A stretch of DNA of 64,000 nt from Xylanibacter ruminicola (GTDB lineage: Bacteria > Bacteroidota > Bacteroidia > Bacteroidales > Bacteroidaceae): contig NZ_FNRF01000001.1 in assembly GCF_900107775.1 (NCBI RefSeq), positions 868,001-932,000 of the forward strand. The letters are read 5' to 3'. A program made the position numbers and the translations under genes. This document shows, in pieces, positions 1 to 9,766 of this stretch (positions are counted from its first letter, which is position 1; each line of letters starts with the position of its first letter). The notes below the pieces were generated by a model that saw nothing but the letters and a program-made list of their open reading frames with translations, was not told where the DNA came from and searched no databases.

Positions 1-1353
1 TTTGCAGAGTTTGCAGCCTGAGCATTTGTTCAGCTCGCCACGGAATCGCTTCTCTACCAGGTAGTGCAGGCGATCGCGTAGTGGCTCTAACTGCATGTGG
101 TCGATAACCTCGTTGATAAAGGCATTCTGCAGCAGTACCTTAGCCTCCTGCAATGAAATGCCTCGCTGGCGCATGTAGAATAGGGCGGCATCGTTCAGCT
201 GTCCAACGGTAGAACCGTGGGCACACTTCACGTCGTCGGCATAGATCTCCAGCATGGGCTGGGTGTACATGCGTGCCTCTTTGGTGGCAGTGAGGTTCTG
301 ATTAGTCATCTGCGAGGTGGTTTTCTGAGCACCATGCTCAACCAGCACACGACCGGCAAAAGCACCTGTAGCCTTCTCGTCGAGTACATATTTGTACAGC
401 TCCTGCGAGTTGCAGTGAGGCACCTTGTGAACTATCAGCGTGTTGTTATCTACGTGCTGCTGCTTGTCGGCAATCACACATCCGTAGCATTGGCACTCGG
501 CACCCTCGCCACTGAAGGTCAGGTCAAGCTTGTTGCGGGTAATACCGTTGTGCAGGGTGATGACGTTGTGGTTTACACGACTGTTGGCCTGCTGGTCGAT
601 ATATACGTTGCTTACGCGTACATTCTTATGATGCGTCTCCTCCATGCAATAGAGGTCTAACGATGCATTCTCGCCTACGTAAGCCTCGATAACCTGTGTG
701 GCTAGGAAGTTACGGTCGTCGGCAGCATGATCGCAGAACAGCATTTTTATTTCGGCATTCTCTTCGAGTACAATCAGCACGCGACGGTTCACCATCAGGT
801 CGGTCACAACATGCTGCGCGTTCTGTGGTGTTGCCTTCAGGATGTTAATCACCTGAATGGCGCGATCCACCTTCACGTTCTTGGGCACGTAAACCAGCAG
901 TCCGTCCTGTGCCAGCATGGTGTTGAGTGCTGTAACAGCATCCTCGCCAGTCTTAGCCAGCTTGGTGTAGTACTTGCTCACCAGCTCAGGGTAATCGCGC
1001 ATAGAGCCGATCACAACGCCTTCAGGTAAGTGACCCTTCTGCTTGTCGTCGTGGTAGAACATATCGTTAACCACAAAGTACAGGCTTGTGCTCAGGTTGG
1101 GCACGTCGCAATGGAAAGCCTCGTAGGGATCCACAGGTATCTGCAGGCGATTCAGGTTCACACCGTAGTCGGGCTCAAACAGCTTCTGCATATCGGTGTA
1201 CTTGTATCTCTCCACCTTTTTCGAGGGGAAGCCCTGCTTGCGGAAGTCCTCAAAGGCCTGGTCGCGCACCACGTTCATCGACTCTGGGGCATGCTTGATA
1301 ATCATCTCGCGTGCCTGCTGATAGAGGTCAATATATTGTTGTTCGCTATTCAT
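1..1353 (-). CDS. sufD: Fe-S cluster assembly protein SufD (3' end cut by window edge)
   Basis: SufD pairs with SufB and SufC in the SufBC2D scaffold that builds Fe-S clusters in the cytoplasm. The frame stays open from the ATG at 1353-1351 to the window edge, giving 451 codons, about the usual family length (roughly 450). The last residues seen, LNKCSGCKLCK, look like the Cys-containing C-terminal tail, so probably only a few codons are missing. The start overlaps the sufC stop by one base (TAATG), which indicates translational coupling. Identity rests on position after sufB and sufC and on the tail; I did not align the whole protein. Confidence 0.88.
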   Translation of the reverse strand, partial: MNSEQQYIDLYQQAREMIIKHAPESMNVVRDQAFEDFRKQGFPSKKVERYKYTDMQKLFEPDYGVNLNRLQIPVDPYEAFHCDVPNLSTSLYFVVNDMFYHDDKQKGHLPEGVVIGSMRDYPELVSKYYTKLAKTGEDAVTALNTMLAQDGLLVYVPKNVKVDRAIQVINILKATPQNAQHVVTDLMVNRRVLIVLEENAEIKMLFCDHAADDRNFLATQVIEAYVGENASLDLYCMEETHHKNVRVSNVYIDQQANSRVNHNVITLHNGITRNKLDLTFSGEGAECQCYGCVIADKQQHVDNNTLIVHKVPHCNSQELYKYVLDEKATGAFAGRVLVEHGAQKTTSQMTNQNLTATKEARMYTQPMLEIYADDVKCAHGSTVGQLNDAALFYMRQRGISLQEAKVLLQNAFINEVIDHMQLEPLRDRLHYLVEKRFRGELNKCSGCKLCK

Positions 1354-2108
1354 TATTCCTCGCCTATTTCTTCCTTAATCCAATCGTAGCCGTGCTCCTG
1401 AATCTGTACAGCCAGCTCTGGGCCGCCTGTCTTCACGATACGTCCCTTGTACAGCACATGTACAAACTGGGGCTTAATCATTTCGAGCAGACGGTCGTAG
1501 TGGGTGATTACGATGCACGAAGTCTCAGGGGTCTGCAGTTTGTTTACACCCTCGGCCACAATACGCATAGCATCTACGTCAAGACCAGAGTCGGTCTCGT
1601 CGAGGATGCTCAGTTTGGGCTCCAGCATAGCCATCTGGAAAATCTCGTTGCGCTTCTTCTCACCACCGCTAAAACCCTCGTTAACCGAGCGGTTAGCCAG
1701 CTTCGAATCGAGCTCTACAATCTTACGCTTCTCGCGCTGCAGCTTCAGGAATTCGGCAGCGTTCATGGGCTCCAGGCCCTGATACTTGCGCTTCTCGTTG
1801 ATGGCAGCCTTCATAAAGTTGGTCATCGATACACCAGGAATCTCAACGGGATACTGGAACGAGAGGAACAAGCCCTCGTGGGCACGGTCCTCAGGCTTCA
1901 TCTCCAGCAGGTTCTTACCGTTGAAGAAAGCCTCGCCCTCGGTTACTTCGTAAAGTGGGTTACCCACCAGTACGGCGCTCAGGGTAGATTTTCCAGAACC
2001 GTTAGGGCCCATGATGGCATGTGTCTCGCCATCGTTAATCACGAGGTCGATGCCTTTTAATATCTCTTTATCGCCAATCTTGGCGTGTAAGTTCTTAACC
2101 TCTAACAT
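1353..2108 (-). CDS. sufC: SufC, ABC-type ATPase of the Suf Fe-S machinery
   Basis: Cytosolic ATPase of the SufBCD scaffold; ATP hydrolysis remodels SufB-SufD during cluster assembly. At 251 aa it has the usual family length. Walker A GPNGSGKST lies at residues 34-42, the ABC signature FSGGEKKR at 146-153 and Walker B LSILDE at 166-171. It starts 31 bp after the stop of the upstream purine permease gene, with no promoter motif in that AT-rich gap, and its stop overlaps the sufD start, so it is read in the same transcript. Confidence 0.97.
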   Translation of the reverse strand: MLEVKNLHAKIGDKEILKGIDLVINDGETHAIMGPNGSGKSTLSAVLVGNPLYEVTEGEAFFNGKNLLEMKPEDRAHEGLFLSFQYPVEIPGVSMTNFMKAAINEKRKYQGLEPMNAAEFLKLQREKRKIVELDSKLANRSVNEGFSGGEKKRNEIFQMAMLEPKLSILDETDSGLDVDAMRIVAEGVNKLQTPETSCIVITHYDRLLEMIKPQFVHVLYKGRIVKTGGPELAVQIQEHGYDWIKEEIGEE

Positions 2109-2139
2109 TAATATATTTTGTTATTTTACTATTTTACAA

Positions 2140-3447
2140 TTAAAGGAATGCGTAGCGCATGATAAACAGAGCGGCCAGCAGGATAGTGGCCCAGTTAATG
2201 TTGTTACGCTCGTCCTTATCTTTGAGTGTGCCCGACAGCAGATGGATGAGTACATACGAGATAACACCCATCAGGATACCATCAGAGATACTGTAAGTAA
2301 GTGGCATCATCACAATACATACAAAGCAAGGGATGGCTGTAACGTAATCGCTGAAGTCAACCTTGCGGATGTCGTGCATCATCATCACACCAACCAGAAT
2401 CAGCGCGGCGGCTGTGGCCTGTGCTGGGATGGCCAGGAACAGGGGCGCAAAGAGCAATGCTACTGCAAAGCAGATGGCGGTAGTAAAGCTGGTAAGACCA
2501 GAGCGGCCACCTACGTTTACACCCGAGGCACTCTCAACATAAGTAGTTACTGTTGAAGTACCCAGCATAGCACCAACAGTGGTACCGATGGCATCGGCCA
2601 TAAAGGCCTGGTTCAGGTTCTTCACGTTACCGTTATCATCAACCATGCCGGCACGGTTTGATACACCAATCAGGGTACCGATGGTGTCGAACATATCGAT
2701 AAACAGGAAGGTGAGTACCACTACCACCATATCTACGGTCAGGATGTTGTGCCACTCAAACTGCCAGAAGATGGGGCTGATTGATGGTGGAACCGACATC
2801 ACACCTGTGTAGTTGGTAACACCCAGAGGGATACCTACGATGGTGGTTATCAGAATACCGATAAGCAGCGAGCCTGTAACCTTGCGTACCAGCAGGGCGG
2901 CAGTAAGCAGAATGCCGAAGATAGCCAGCAGCACAGCAGGATCGTGCAGGTTTCCTAAGGTGATGAATGTAGATTCTGATGAGGCTACGATACCAGCGCC
3001 CTTCAGACCTACAAAAGCGATAAACAATCCGATACCTGGACTGATGGCTCGGCGCAATACCAGTGGTATGGCGTTAACAATGTGTTTGCGCAGGCCTGTA
3101 ACCGTGAGTAGGATGAAAATCAATCCCTCGATCAACACAGCCGTAAGTGCAAACTGCCAGGTGTAGCCCATGGTAAGCACTACGGTGAACGCAAAGAACG
3201 CATTCAGACCCATTCCAGGTGCCAAGGCAAATGGCAATTTGGCATAGATGGCCATAACCAACGTACCTACAACAGCTGCGATACATGTGGTGGTAAACAC
3301 TGCCCCTGCATCCATACCGGTTGCCGAGAGGATGCTTGGGTTTACGGCTAAGATGTAAGCCATTGTTAAGAAGGTGGTAATACCACCAATAACCTCCTTG
3401 CGCAAAGTCATTGTGGAGGCATCAAATCCAAATAATTTCTGAAGCAT
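2140..3447 (-). CDS. NCS2-family purine/nucleobase permease (AzgA-like)
   Basis: Inner-membrane permease of 435 aa, predicted to import a nucleobase such as guanine, hypoxanthine or adenine. The N-terminus (GGITTFLTMAYILAVNPSIL) and the ALAPGMGLNAFFAFTVV segment are typical of the AzgA/PbuG branch of the NCS2 superfamily, and the rest alternates hydrophobic helices up to a C-terminal hydrophobic end. Substrate cannot be fixed from sequence. The gene lies between sufB (11 bp gap) and sufC (31 bp gap) on the same strand, inside what is normally an uninterrupted suf unit. The close spacing suggests cotranscription with the suf genes. Confidence 0.9.
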   Translation of the reverse strand: MLQKLFGFDASTMTLRKEVIGGITTFLTMAYILAVNPSILSATGMDAGAVFTTTCIAAVVGTLVMAIYAKLPFALAPGMGLNAFFAFTVVLTMGYTWQFALTAVLIEGLIFILLTVTGLRKHIVNAIPLVLRRAISPGIGLFIAFVGLKGAGIVASSESTFITLGNLHDPAVLLAIFGILLTAALLVRKVTGSLLIGILITTIVGIPLGVTNYTGVMSVPPSISPIFWQFEWHNILTVDMVVVVLTFLFIDMFDTIGTLIGVSNRAGMVDDNGNVKNLNQAFMADAIGTTVGAMLGTSTVTTYVESASGVNVGGRSGLTSFTTAICFAVALLFAPLFLAIPAQATAAALILVGVMMMHDIRKVDFSDYVTAIPCFVCIVMMPLTYSISDGILMGVISYVLIHLLSGTLKDKDERNNINWATILLAALFIMRYAFL

Positions 3448-3458
3448 ATCGTTTTTAT

Positions 3459-4907
3459 TTATCCAACAGTTCCTTCTAATGATACTGATAATAGTTTCTG
3501 TGCCTCAACGGCAAACTCCATAGGCAACTTCTGCAGCACCTCCTTGGCATAACCGTTCACAATCAGTCCAACGGCCTGCTCGGTGGGGATACCGCGCTGG
3601 TTGCAATAGAAGAGCTGGTCTTCCGAAATCTTCGAGGTGGTAGCCTCGTGCTCAAACACAGCTGTATCGTTGTGTACATCCATATAGGGGAAGGTATGTG
3701 CGCCACAATCCGAACCTAACAGCAGCGAGTCGCAGCTTGAGTAGTTACGGGCATTGTCGGCAGTTGATGCTGCACGCACCAGTCCGCGATACGAGTTCTG
3801 TGAGTGACCAGCCGAGATACCCTTCGAGATGATGGTACTCTTGGTGTTCTTACCAATGTGTATCATCTTGGTACCTGTATCGGCCTCCTGATAGTTGTTG
3901 GTAACAGCTACCGAGTAGAACTCTGCCACAGAGTTATCGCCGCGCAGAATGCACGATGGGTACTTCCAGGTGATGGCACTACCCGTTTCAACCTGCGTCC
4001 ACGACAACTTCGAGTCAACGCCACGCAGATCGCCACGCTTGGTTACCAGGTTCAGCACACCGCCCTTACCGTTCTCGTCGCCAGGATACCAGTTCTGAAC
4101 AGTAGAGTATTTCACCTCGGCACGGTTCATCACGATAATCTCAACGATGGCGGCATGCAACTGGTTCTCGTCGCGCATAGGGGCTGTACATCCCTCCAGA
4201 TACGATACGTAGGCATCGTCGTCGGCAATAATCAGTGTACGCTCAAACTGACCTGTGTTACGGGCATTGATGCGGAAGTAAGAGCTGAGCTCCATGGGGC
4301 ATCTTACACCCTTGGGGATATAAACAAACGAACCATCGCTGAACACAGCCGAGTTGAGTGCTGCAAAGAAATTATCTTTGTAAGGCACTACTGTTCCCAG
4401 GTACTGACGCACCAGGTCGCCGTGCTCCTTGATGGCCTCGCCAATCGAGCAGAAGATAACACCCTTTTCGCGCAGCTTCTCCTTAAAGGTGGTCTTTACC
4501 GATACGCTATCCATGATAGCATCAACGGCTGTGTTACCACTCAGGGCCAGGCGCTCTTCAAGGGGGATACCTAACTTATCAAAGGTTTTCTCCAGCTCTG
4601 GGTCGATCTTGCCATCGCCTTCGGGCTTCTTAGCCAGTGGGTCGGCATAGTAGCTAATGGCCTGATAGTCAATCTCCGGCACATGCACATGGCCCCACTT
4701 AGGTTCCTGCTGCTCCTTCCAGTAGCGGAACGCCTTCAGGCGGAACTCAAGCATCCACTCGGGCTCCCCTTTCTTAGCAGAGATGAGCCGAACGATATCC
4801 TCGTTCAGCCCTTTCTCGATTATTTCAGTATGTACGTCGGTAGTGAAACCAAATTCGTATTTTTGTTCAGCTACCTGACGTACAAATTCATTCTTATTAT
4901 CTGACAT
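3459..4907 (-). CDS. sufB: SufB, Fe-S cluster assembly scaffold
   Basis: Core subunit of the SufBC2D complex, on which the nascent Fe-S cluster forms. The 482 aa length and sequence (for example [20 protein letters not shown] and the C-terminal block [20 protein letters not shown]) match SufB rather than SufD. It starts only 2 bp downstream of the infB stop, so it is almost certainly translated from the rimP-nusA-infB transcript. No separate promoter motif is visible. The next gene is a purine permease, not sufC. Confidence 0.97.
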   Translation of the reverse strand: MSDNKNEFVRQVAEQKYEFGFTTDVHTEIIEKGLNEDIVRLISAKKGEPEWMLEFRLKAFRYWKEQQEPKWGHVHVPEIDYQAISYYADPLAKKPEGDGKIDPELEKTFDKLGIPLEERLALSGNTAVDAIMDSVSVKTTFKEKLREKGVIFCSIGEAIKEHGDLVRQYLGTVVPYKDNFFAALNSAVFSDGSFVYIPKGVRCPMELSSYFRINARNTGQFERTLIIADDDAYVSYLEGCTAPMRDENQLHAAIVEIIVMNRAEVKYSTVQNWYPGDENGKGGVLNLVTKRGDLRGVDSKLSWTQVETGSAITWKYPSCILRGDNSVAEFYSVAVTNNYQEADTGTKMIHIGKNTKSTIISKGISAGHSQNSYRGLVRAASTADNARNYSSCDSLLLGSDCGAHTFPYMDVHNDTAVFEHEATTSKISEDQLFYCNQRGIPTEQAVGLIVNGYAKEVLQKLPMEFAVEAQKLLSVSLEGTVG

Positions 4908-4909
4908 TA

Positions 4910-7753
4910 TTACAGTTTCTGTTCTACCTCAATCTCTGTGAAGGTCTCGATGATATCACCTACCTGGATATCGTTGAAGTTAACCAGTGAGATACCACAC
5001 TCCAGTCCGCTTGCCACCTCCTTGGCATCGTCCTTGTAACGCTTCAGGGCGTCGATAGGAGCGGTGTGGATCACGATACCATCGCGGATAACACGGGCCT
5101 TGTCCTTGTTGTGTACCTTACCGCTGGTAACCAATCCACCGGCAACAGTACCAACCTTCGAGATTTTGAATACCTGCTTAACCTCGATCTCACCGGCCAG
5201 AATCTCCTTCTTAACCTTATCAAGCATTCCCTGCATGGTCTGCTTCACATCGTCGATAGCATCGTAGATGATAGAGTAGGTATTGATTTCTACACCCTCG
5301 CGGTCGGCAGCCTTACGGGCATCGGCCGAAGGACGTACCTGGAATCCGATGATGATAGCCTCTGAAGCCGAAGCCAGCATGACATCGTTCTCCGAAATCT
5401 GACCCACAGCCTTGTTGATTACGTTTACCTGAACCTTCTCGGTAGAGAGCTTGATGAACGAATCAGAGAGGGCCTCGATACTACCGTCGGTATCACCTTT
5501 AACGATGATGTTCAACTCGTGGAACTCACCCAGAGCGATACGGTGCGACAGCTCATCCAATCCAAGCTTGGTGGTGGTACGTAGGCTCTGCTCGCGCTGC
5601 AGCTGGATACGCTTGTTGGCAATCTCGCGGGCCTCCTGCTCACTCTCCATCACGTGGAATGAGTCACCGGCAGTAGGCGCACCGTTCAAACCAAGAATGA
5701 TAGCTGGCTCGGCAGGACCGGCCTTTTCAATGCGCTGGTTACGCTCATTGAACATTGCCTTTACCTTACCCCAGGCAGTACCTGCAATCACTACATCGCC
5801 TACCTTCAGTGTACCGTTTGATACCAGTACGGTTGAAACGTAGCCACGACCCTTGTCGAGCGAACTCTCGATAATGCTACCAGTGGCCTTACGGTTAGGA
5901 TTAGCCTTCAGGTCGAGCATCTCGGCCTCGAGCAGTACCTTCTCCAGCAGCTCGTCGACGCCGATACCCTTCTTGGCGCTGATCTCCTGGCACTGGTACT
6001 TACCGCCCCATTCCTCAACCAGCAGGTTCATGTTGGCCAGGTCCTCACGAATCTTATCGGGGTTAGCACCTGGTTTATCAATCTTGTTGATAGCGAATAC
6101 CATTGGTACGTTGGCAGCCTGTGCGTGGGCGATGGCCTCCTTGGTGGTAGGCATCACTGAGTCGTCGGCTGCTACGATGATGATGGCGATATCGGTAACC
6201 TGAGCACCACGTGCACGCATGGCGGTAAATGCCTCGTGTCCTGGGGTATCCAGGAAAGTAATCTGTCGGCCATCCTTCAGTTTCACGTTGTAAGCACCGA
6301 TGTGCTGGGTAATACCACCGGCCTCACCGGCAATCACGTTGGTGTTGCGGATATGGTCGAGCAGCGATGTCTTACCGTGGTCAACGTGTCCCATCACTGT
6401 TACGATTGGAGCGCGGCTGATCAGATCGTTCTCATCGTCCTCCTCCTCAGTAATGGCGTTCTGTACTTCGGCTGATACATACTCGGTGGTGAATCCGAAC
6501 TCCTCGGCTACGATGTTGATGGTCTCAGCATCCAGACGCTGGTTGATAGATACCATGATACCGATGCTCATACAGGTACCGATAACCTGGTTCACACCTA
6601 CGTTCATCATGGTGGCCAGCTCTGATACGGTTACAAACTCGGTAAGCTTCAGAATCTTGCTCTGTGCTGCCTCGGCTGCCATCTCCTCGTTCATGCGCTC
6701 TGCTACGGCATCACGCTTCTCACGACGGTATTTGGCACCCTTCTTATTCTGGTTCTTCGAGGTGAGGCGGGCCAGTGTTTCCTTAACCTGGCGTGCTACT
6801 GCCTCGTCGTCAACCTCCAGTGGCTTCTGGATGGGGCGGTTCTTCTTGTTCTTCTTGCCGCCACCGTTGTTTCCATCCTGGAAGTTCTGGTTGCCACCCT
6901 TGTTCTTCTTATTGTTGTTCTGGTTGCCGCCATTACGGTTGTCCTGACTGGCTGCAGCCTCGATGTCAACACGCTCCTTGCCGCCGTGAATGCGCTCGCG
7001 CTTCTTCTTCTCGCCGTGCATCTGGGCCTGCTTCTCCTCGCGCTCCTTGCGGCGCTCCTCCTTCGACTTCTTCTTGGGACGAGTGCTCTGGTTCAGCGAG
7101 TCGAGGTCGATCTTACCTACCACGTTAAAGTTTGGAGCCATCTTCTTCTCGCTCTTCAGCGTAAAGATGCTCTTCTGCTCGTTAGTGGCAGGCTTCTCCT
7201 CCTGCTTGGGTTCAGCTTTTACCTCGGGTTTTGGCTCTGGCTTAACCTCGGCTTTGGGCTCTGGTTTTGGCTCTGGCTTCACTTCGGGCTTTGGCTCGGG
7301 TTTTACTTCGGCTTTCACCTCGGGCTTTGGCTCAGGCTTAACCTCAGGTTTTGGCTCTGGCTTTGGCTCGGGTTTGGGCTCGGCCTTAGGCTCAGCGGGT
7401 GCTGCTGCCTGTGGCTTTTCCTCCTGATGCCTGGCGGGTTTGCCCACGCTGCTCAGGTCAATCTTTCCTAATGGAGTGAAAGTCTGCTTGATTTCATCCT
7501 TTACCTCAACGGTTTCAGATTTAAAGTCGGGTTTAGCTTTCTTCTCCTTCTTGGGGAATATCATAGCGGCCTGGTTCTTCACATCCTTGTCGCCCTTAAA
7601 CTCCTTAACCAGCGCGTTGTACTGCTCGTCGCTAATCTTGGTGTTCATGGTGGCGTCGTTGATCTCGCCCAGGTTCTTCTTCTTCAGATAGTCAACGGCT
7701 GTCTGAAGTCCGATATTCAATTCTGTTAATACTTTATTTAATCTTACACCCAT
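4910..7753 (-). CDS. infB: Translation initiation factor IF-2
   Basis: GTPase that brings initiator tRNA to the ribosome. The 947 aa protein has an IF2 N-terminal helical domain ([21 protein letters not shown], residues 3-23), a long low-complexity linker, then the G domain with GHVDHGKT near 454-461, DTPGHE near 500 and NKID near 555, followed by the C-terminal domains. Residues about 118-186 are a Pro-Glu-Lys repeat built on PEPKPEVK units (DNA about 7196-7400), which accounts for long open frames on the other strand. It is downstream of rimP and nusA and upstream of sufB. A 121 bp AT-rich gap separates it from nusA and shows no clear motif. Confidence 0.98.
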   Translation of the reverse strand: MGVRLNKVLTELNIGLQTAVDYLKKKNLGEINDATMNTKISDEQYNALVKEFKGDKDVKNQAAMIFPKKEKKAKPDFKSETVEVKDEIKQTFTPLGKIDLSSVGKPARHQEEKPQAAAPAEPKAEPKPEPKPEPKPEVKPEPKPEVKAEVKPEPKPEVKPEPKPEPKAEVKPEPKPEVKAEPKQEEKPATNEQKSIFTLKSEKKMAPNFNVVGKIDLDSLNQSTRPKKKSKEERRKEREEKQAQMHGEKKKRERIHGGKERVDIEAAASQDNRNGGNQNNNKKNKGGNQNFQDGNNGGGKKNKKNRPIQKPLEVDDEAVARQVKETLARLTSKNQNKKGAKYRREKRDAVAERMNEEMAAEAAQSKILKLTEFVTVSELATMMNVGVNQVIGTCMSIGIMVSINQRLDAETINIVAEEFGFTTEYVSAEVQNAITEEEDDENDLISRAPIVTVMGHVDHGKTSLLDHIRNTNVIAGEAGGITQHIGAYNVKLKDGRQITFLDTPGHEAFTAMRARGAQVTDIAIIIVAADDSVMPTTKEAIAHAQAANVPMVFAINKIDKPGANPDKIREDLANMNLLVEEWGGKYQCQEISAKKGIGVDELLEKVLLEAEMLDLKANPNRKATGSIIESSLDKGRGYVSTVLVSNGTLKVGDVVIAGTAWGKVKAMFNERNQRIEKAGPAEPAIILGLNGAPTAGDSFHVMESEQEAREIANKRIQLQREQSLRTTTKLGLDELSHRIALGEFHELNIIVKGDTDGSIEALSDSFIKLSTEKVQVNVINKAVGQISENDVMLASASEAIIIGFQVRPSADARKAADREGVEINTYSIIYDAIDDVKQTMQGMLDKVKKEILAGEIEVKQVFKISKVGTVAGGLVTSGKVHNKDKARVIRDGIVIHTAPIDALKRYKDDAKEVASGLECGISLVNFNDIQVGDIIETFTEIEVEQKL

Positions 7754-7874
7754 CTAATTCGAAAATTATAAAATTTAATAATTTAAAAATGTAACAATTA
7801 AAATGCTCAATGTAATTAATGCAATATCAGCGTTGCCAATTTTTACATTTTTACATTTTATCATTTTTAAATTG

Positions 7875-9134
7875 TTATTCAAACTCCGCGCGGAGTACAT
7901 CCAGCAGCTGGTCGACGGTCTCTTCCTCCAGGTCGGCCTTCTCAATCAGCATCTCACGTGGGGCATTGAGCACAGCCTTAGCAGTATCCAGTCCGATAGC
8001 CTTGATGGCATCGATAACCCACTGGTCGATCTCGTCAGAGAACTCATCCAGGTAGATATCCTCATCGGCCTCGCCCTCGTTAAGTACGCGGAATACGTCG
8101 ATGGTGTACTCGGTAAGCATAGAGGCCAGCTTGATGTTCATACCGCCACGACCGATGGCCAGCGACACCTCCTCGGGTTGCAGATAAACCTCGGCTTTGT
8201 GGTTCTCCTGATCCAGGTTGATGCTCGAAATCTTAGCTGGGCTAAGTGCGCGCTGGATAAACAGCTGGGTGTTAGCCGAGTAGTTGATTACGTCGATATT
8301 CTCGTTGCACAGCTCGCGAACGATACCGTGCACACGACTACCCTTAACACCTACGCAGGCTCCTACTGGATCGATACGGTCGTCGTAGCTCTCAACAGCC
8401 ACCTTGGCACGGTCGCCAGGGATACGGGCCACGCGCTTGATGGTAATCAGTCCGTCCTGAATCTCAGGAACCTCAGCCTCGAGCAAACGCTCCAGGAATA
8501 CAGGGCTTGTACGAGAGAGGATGATACGTGGGTTGTTGTTCTCGTTCTGTACCTCCTTTACAACGGCACGTACGGTCTCGCCCTTGTGGTAGTTGTCGCC
8601 AGGAATCTGCTCCTGCTTTGGCAAGTGAAGCTCGTTACCCTCGTCGTCAATCAGCAGTACCTCGCGCTTCCAAATCTGGTAAACCTCACCGCTAACTACC
8701 TGGTGAACCTTATCCTTATACTTCTGGTAGAGTGAGTCGTGCTCGAGCTCCAGAATCTTCGAAGCCAGAGTCTGACGCAGGTTCAGAATGGCACGGCGAC
8801 CAAACTTAGCGAACTGTACCTCCTCTGATACTTCCTCGCCAACCTCGTAGTCGGGCTCAATCTTCTGAGCCTCGCTCAGCTCAATCTCCTTGTTCTCATC
8901 CATCACCTCGCCGTCGGGTACAACCACGCGGTTACGGTGAATCTCAAAGTCGCCCTTGTCGGGGTTTACGATCACGTCAAAATTCTCGTCCGAACCAAAA
9001 ATCTTAGCGATAACGTTACGGAAGCTTTCCTCCAGTACGCTCACCAGTGTGGTACGATCGATGTTCTTGGTTTCCTTGAATTCCTGGAAGGTCTCAATCA
9101 TTGAGGGGCCCTTCTCTTCTTTTTTTACTGCCAT
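7875..9134 (-). CDS. nusA: Transcription termination/antitermination factor NusA
   Basis: RNA polymerase-bound factor that modulates pausing, termination and antitermination. The 419 aa protein has the NusA N-terminal domain, an S1 segment and tandem KH domains (motifs such as GDRAKVAVES, VGACVGVKGSRVHGIVREL and AIGRGGMNIKLASMLTEY), and an acidic C-terminal stretch. It lacks the extra C-terminal repeats of the longer E. coli protein, which is normal outside gammaproteobacteria. It lies 54 bp downstream of rimP in the standard rimP-nusA-infB order. Confidence 0.98.
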   Translation of the reverse strand: MAVKKEEKGPSMIETFQEFKETKNIDRTTLVSVLEESFRNVIAKIFGSDENFDVIVNPDKGDFEIHRNRVVVPDGEVMDENKEIELSEAQKIEPDYEVGEEVSEEVQFAKFGRRAILNLRQTLASKILELEHDSLYQKYKDKVHQVVSGEVYQIWKREVLLIDDEGNELHLPKQEQIPGDNYHKGETVRAVVKEVQNENNNPRIILSRTSPVFLERLLEAEVPEIQDGLITIKRVARIPGDRAKVAVESYDDRIDPVGACVGVKGSRVHGIVRELCNENIDVINYSANTQLFIQRALSPAKISSINLDQENHKAEVYLQPEEVSLAIGRGGMNIKLASMLTEYTIDVFRVLNEGEADEDIYLDEFSDEIDQWVIDAIKAIGLDTAKAVLNAPREMLIEKADLEEETVDQLLDVLRAEFE

Positions 9135-9188
9135 TCTTATATTGTTTTTTTAATTTTTACATTATTACATTTTTGCATTCTCTGCATT

Positions 9189-9656
9189 TTACTTAAAGGC
9201 CAGCACGTACTTGGCGTACTTAATCTCGTCCATCTGGTAGGTCTTATCTACATCTACCAGCACGGGGCGCTTCTTGCCTTCAATCTTCTGCTTTTCCTGT
9301 ACGGTAATGGTAAAGCTTGGGGCATCTACTGCTTTCAGCACGCCCTGCACTTTCTTACCATCGGCCTGCAGCACCTCGAGGGTGTCGCCAATGTGGTTCA
9401 TGTATTGCTGGGCTACCTTGAAAGGCTGACCTAAGCCGGCGCTGCCCACTTCCAGTTCGTATTCTCCGAGTTCCTCGCCCAGGCGCTCCTGCAGGAATCG
9501 GCTCAATGCTGCACAATCCTCGATCCATACACCATCTGCATGGTCAATCTCAATCACGATGCGGTCATCAGCCGCAAAGTTCACGTCTACCAGGAAGTAC
9601 TCGTTGCCTTGCAACCACTCTTCCGTTAATGTCTGAATAATCTCTTTATTTATCAT
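9189..9656 (-). CDS. rimP: Ribosome maturation factor RimP
   Basis: Factor for 30S subunit maturation, 155 aa, about the normal size. The segments VGSAGLGQPFKVAQQYMNHIGDTLEV and the C-terminal SH3-like half fit RimP/YlxS, and the first-gene position before nusA and infB is diagnostic. The ATG at 9656 follows a leader with a strong hairpin (9678-9705) and a -7 motif at 9720-9727, so this is the promoter-proximal gene of a probable seven-gene transcript. Confidence 0.95.
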   Translation of the reverse strand: MINKEIIQTLTEEWLQGNEYFLVDVNFAADDRIVIEIDHADGVWIEDCAALSRFLQERLGEELGEYELEVGSAGLGQPFKVAQQYMNHIGDTLEVLQADGKKVQGVLKAVDAPSFTITVQEKQKIEGKKRPVLVDVDKTYQMDEIKYAKYVLAFK

Positions 9657-9677
9657 CTATCAGTTATTAAAATGTGA

Positions 9678-9705
9678 AATGAGAGACTCTTTCGAGCCTC
9701 TCATT
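9678..9705 (-). promoter_or_regulatory. 12 bp hairpin with GAAA tetraloop in the rimP leader
   Basis: In the RNA the arms AAUGAGAGGCUC and GAGUCUCUCAUU pair over 12 positions with one G-U pair, closed by a GAAA (GNRA) loop. It lies between the inferred start site (about 9715) and the rimP ATG. It is not followed by a U-run, so it is not a simple intrinsic terminator. A role in mRNA stability or feedback control is inference. Confidence 0.6.
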
Positions 9706-9719
9706 CCGCTGAACGGGTG

Positions 9720-9727
9720 CAAAATTA
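9720..9727 (-). promoter_or_regulatory. Bacteroidetes -7 promoter motif for rimP-nusA-infB-suf
   Basis: TAATTTTG on the minus strand, followed by CACCC, matches the TAnnTTTG consensus of the Bacteroidetes primary sigma factor. Transcription would start about 5 bases further on, giving a leader of roughly 60 nt. Confidence 0.65.
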
Positions 9728-9766
9728 CGAATAATTCTGCAATCCTCCAAATTTTTCCTCACTTTT

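Noticed and set aside
1311..2060. 249-codon plus-strand open frame opposite sufC
   Set aside because: The sufC Walker and signature motifs account for the region.
6300..7471. Long plus-strand open frames opposite infB
   Set aside because: They are low-complexity complements of the Pro-Glu-Lys repeat and the G domain, with no start or promoter signal; infB explains the DNA.
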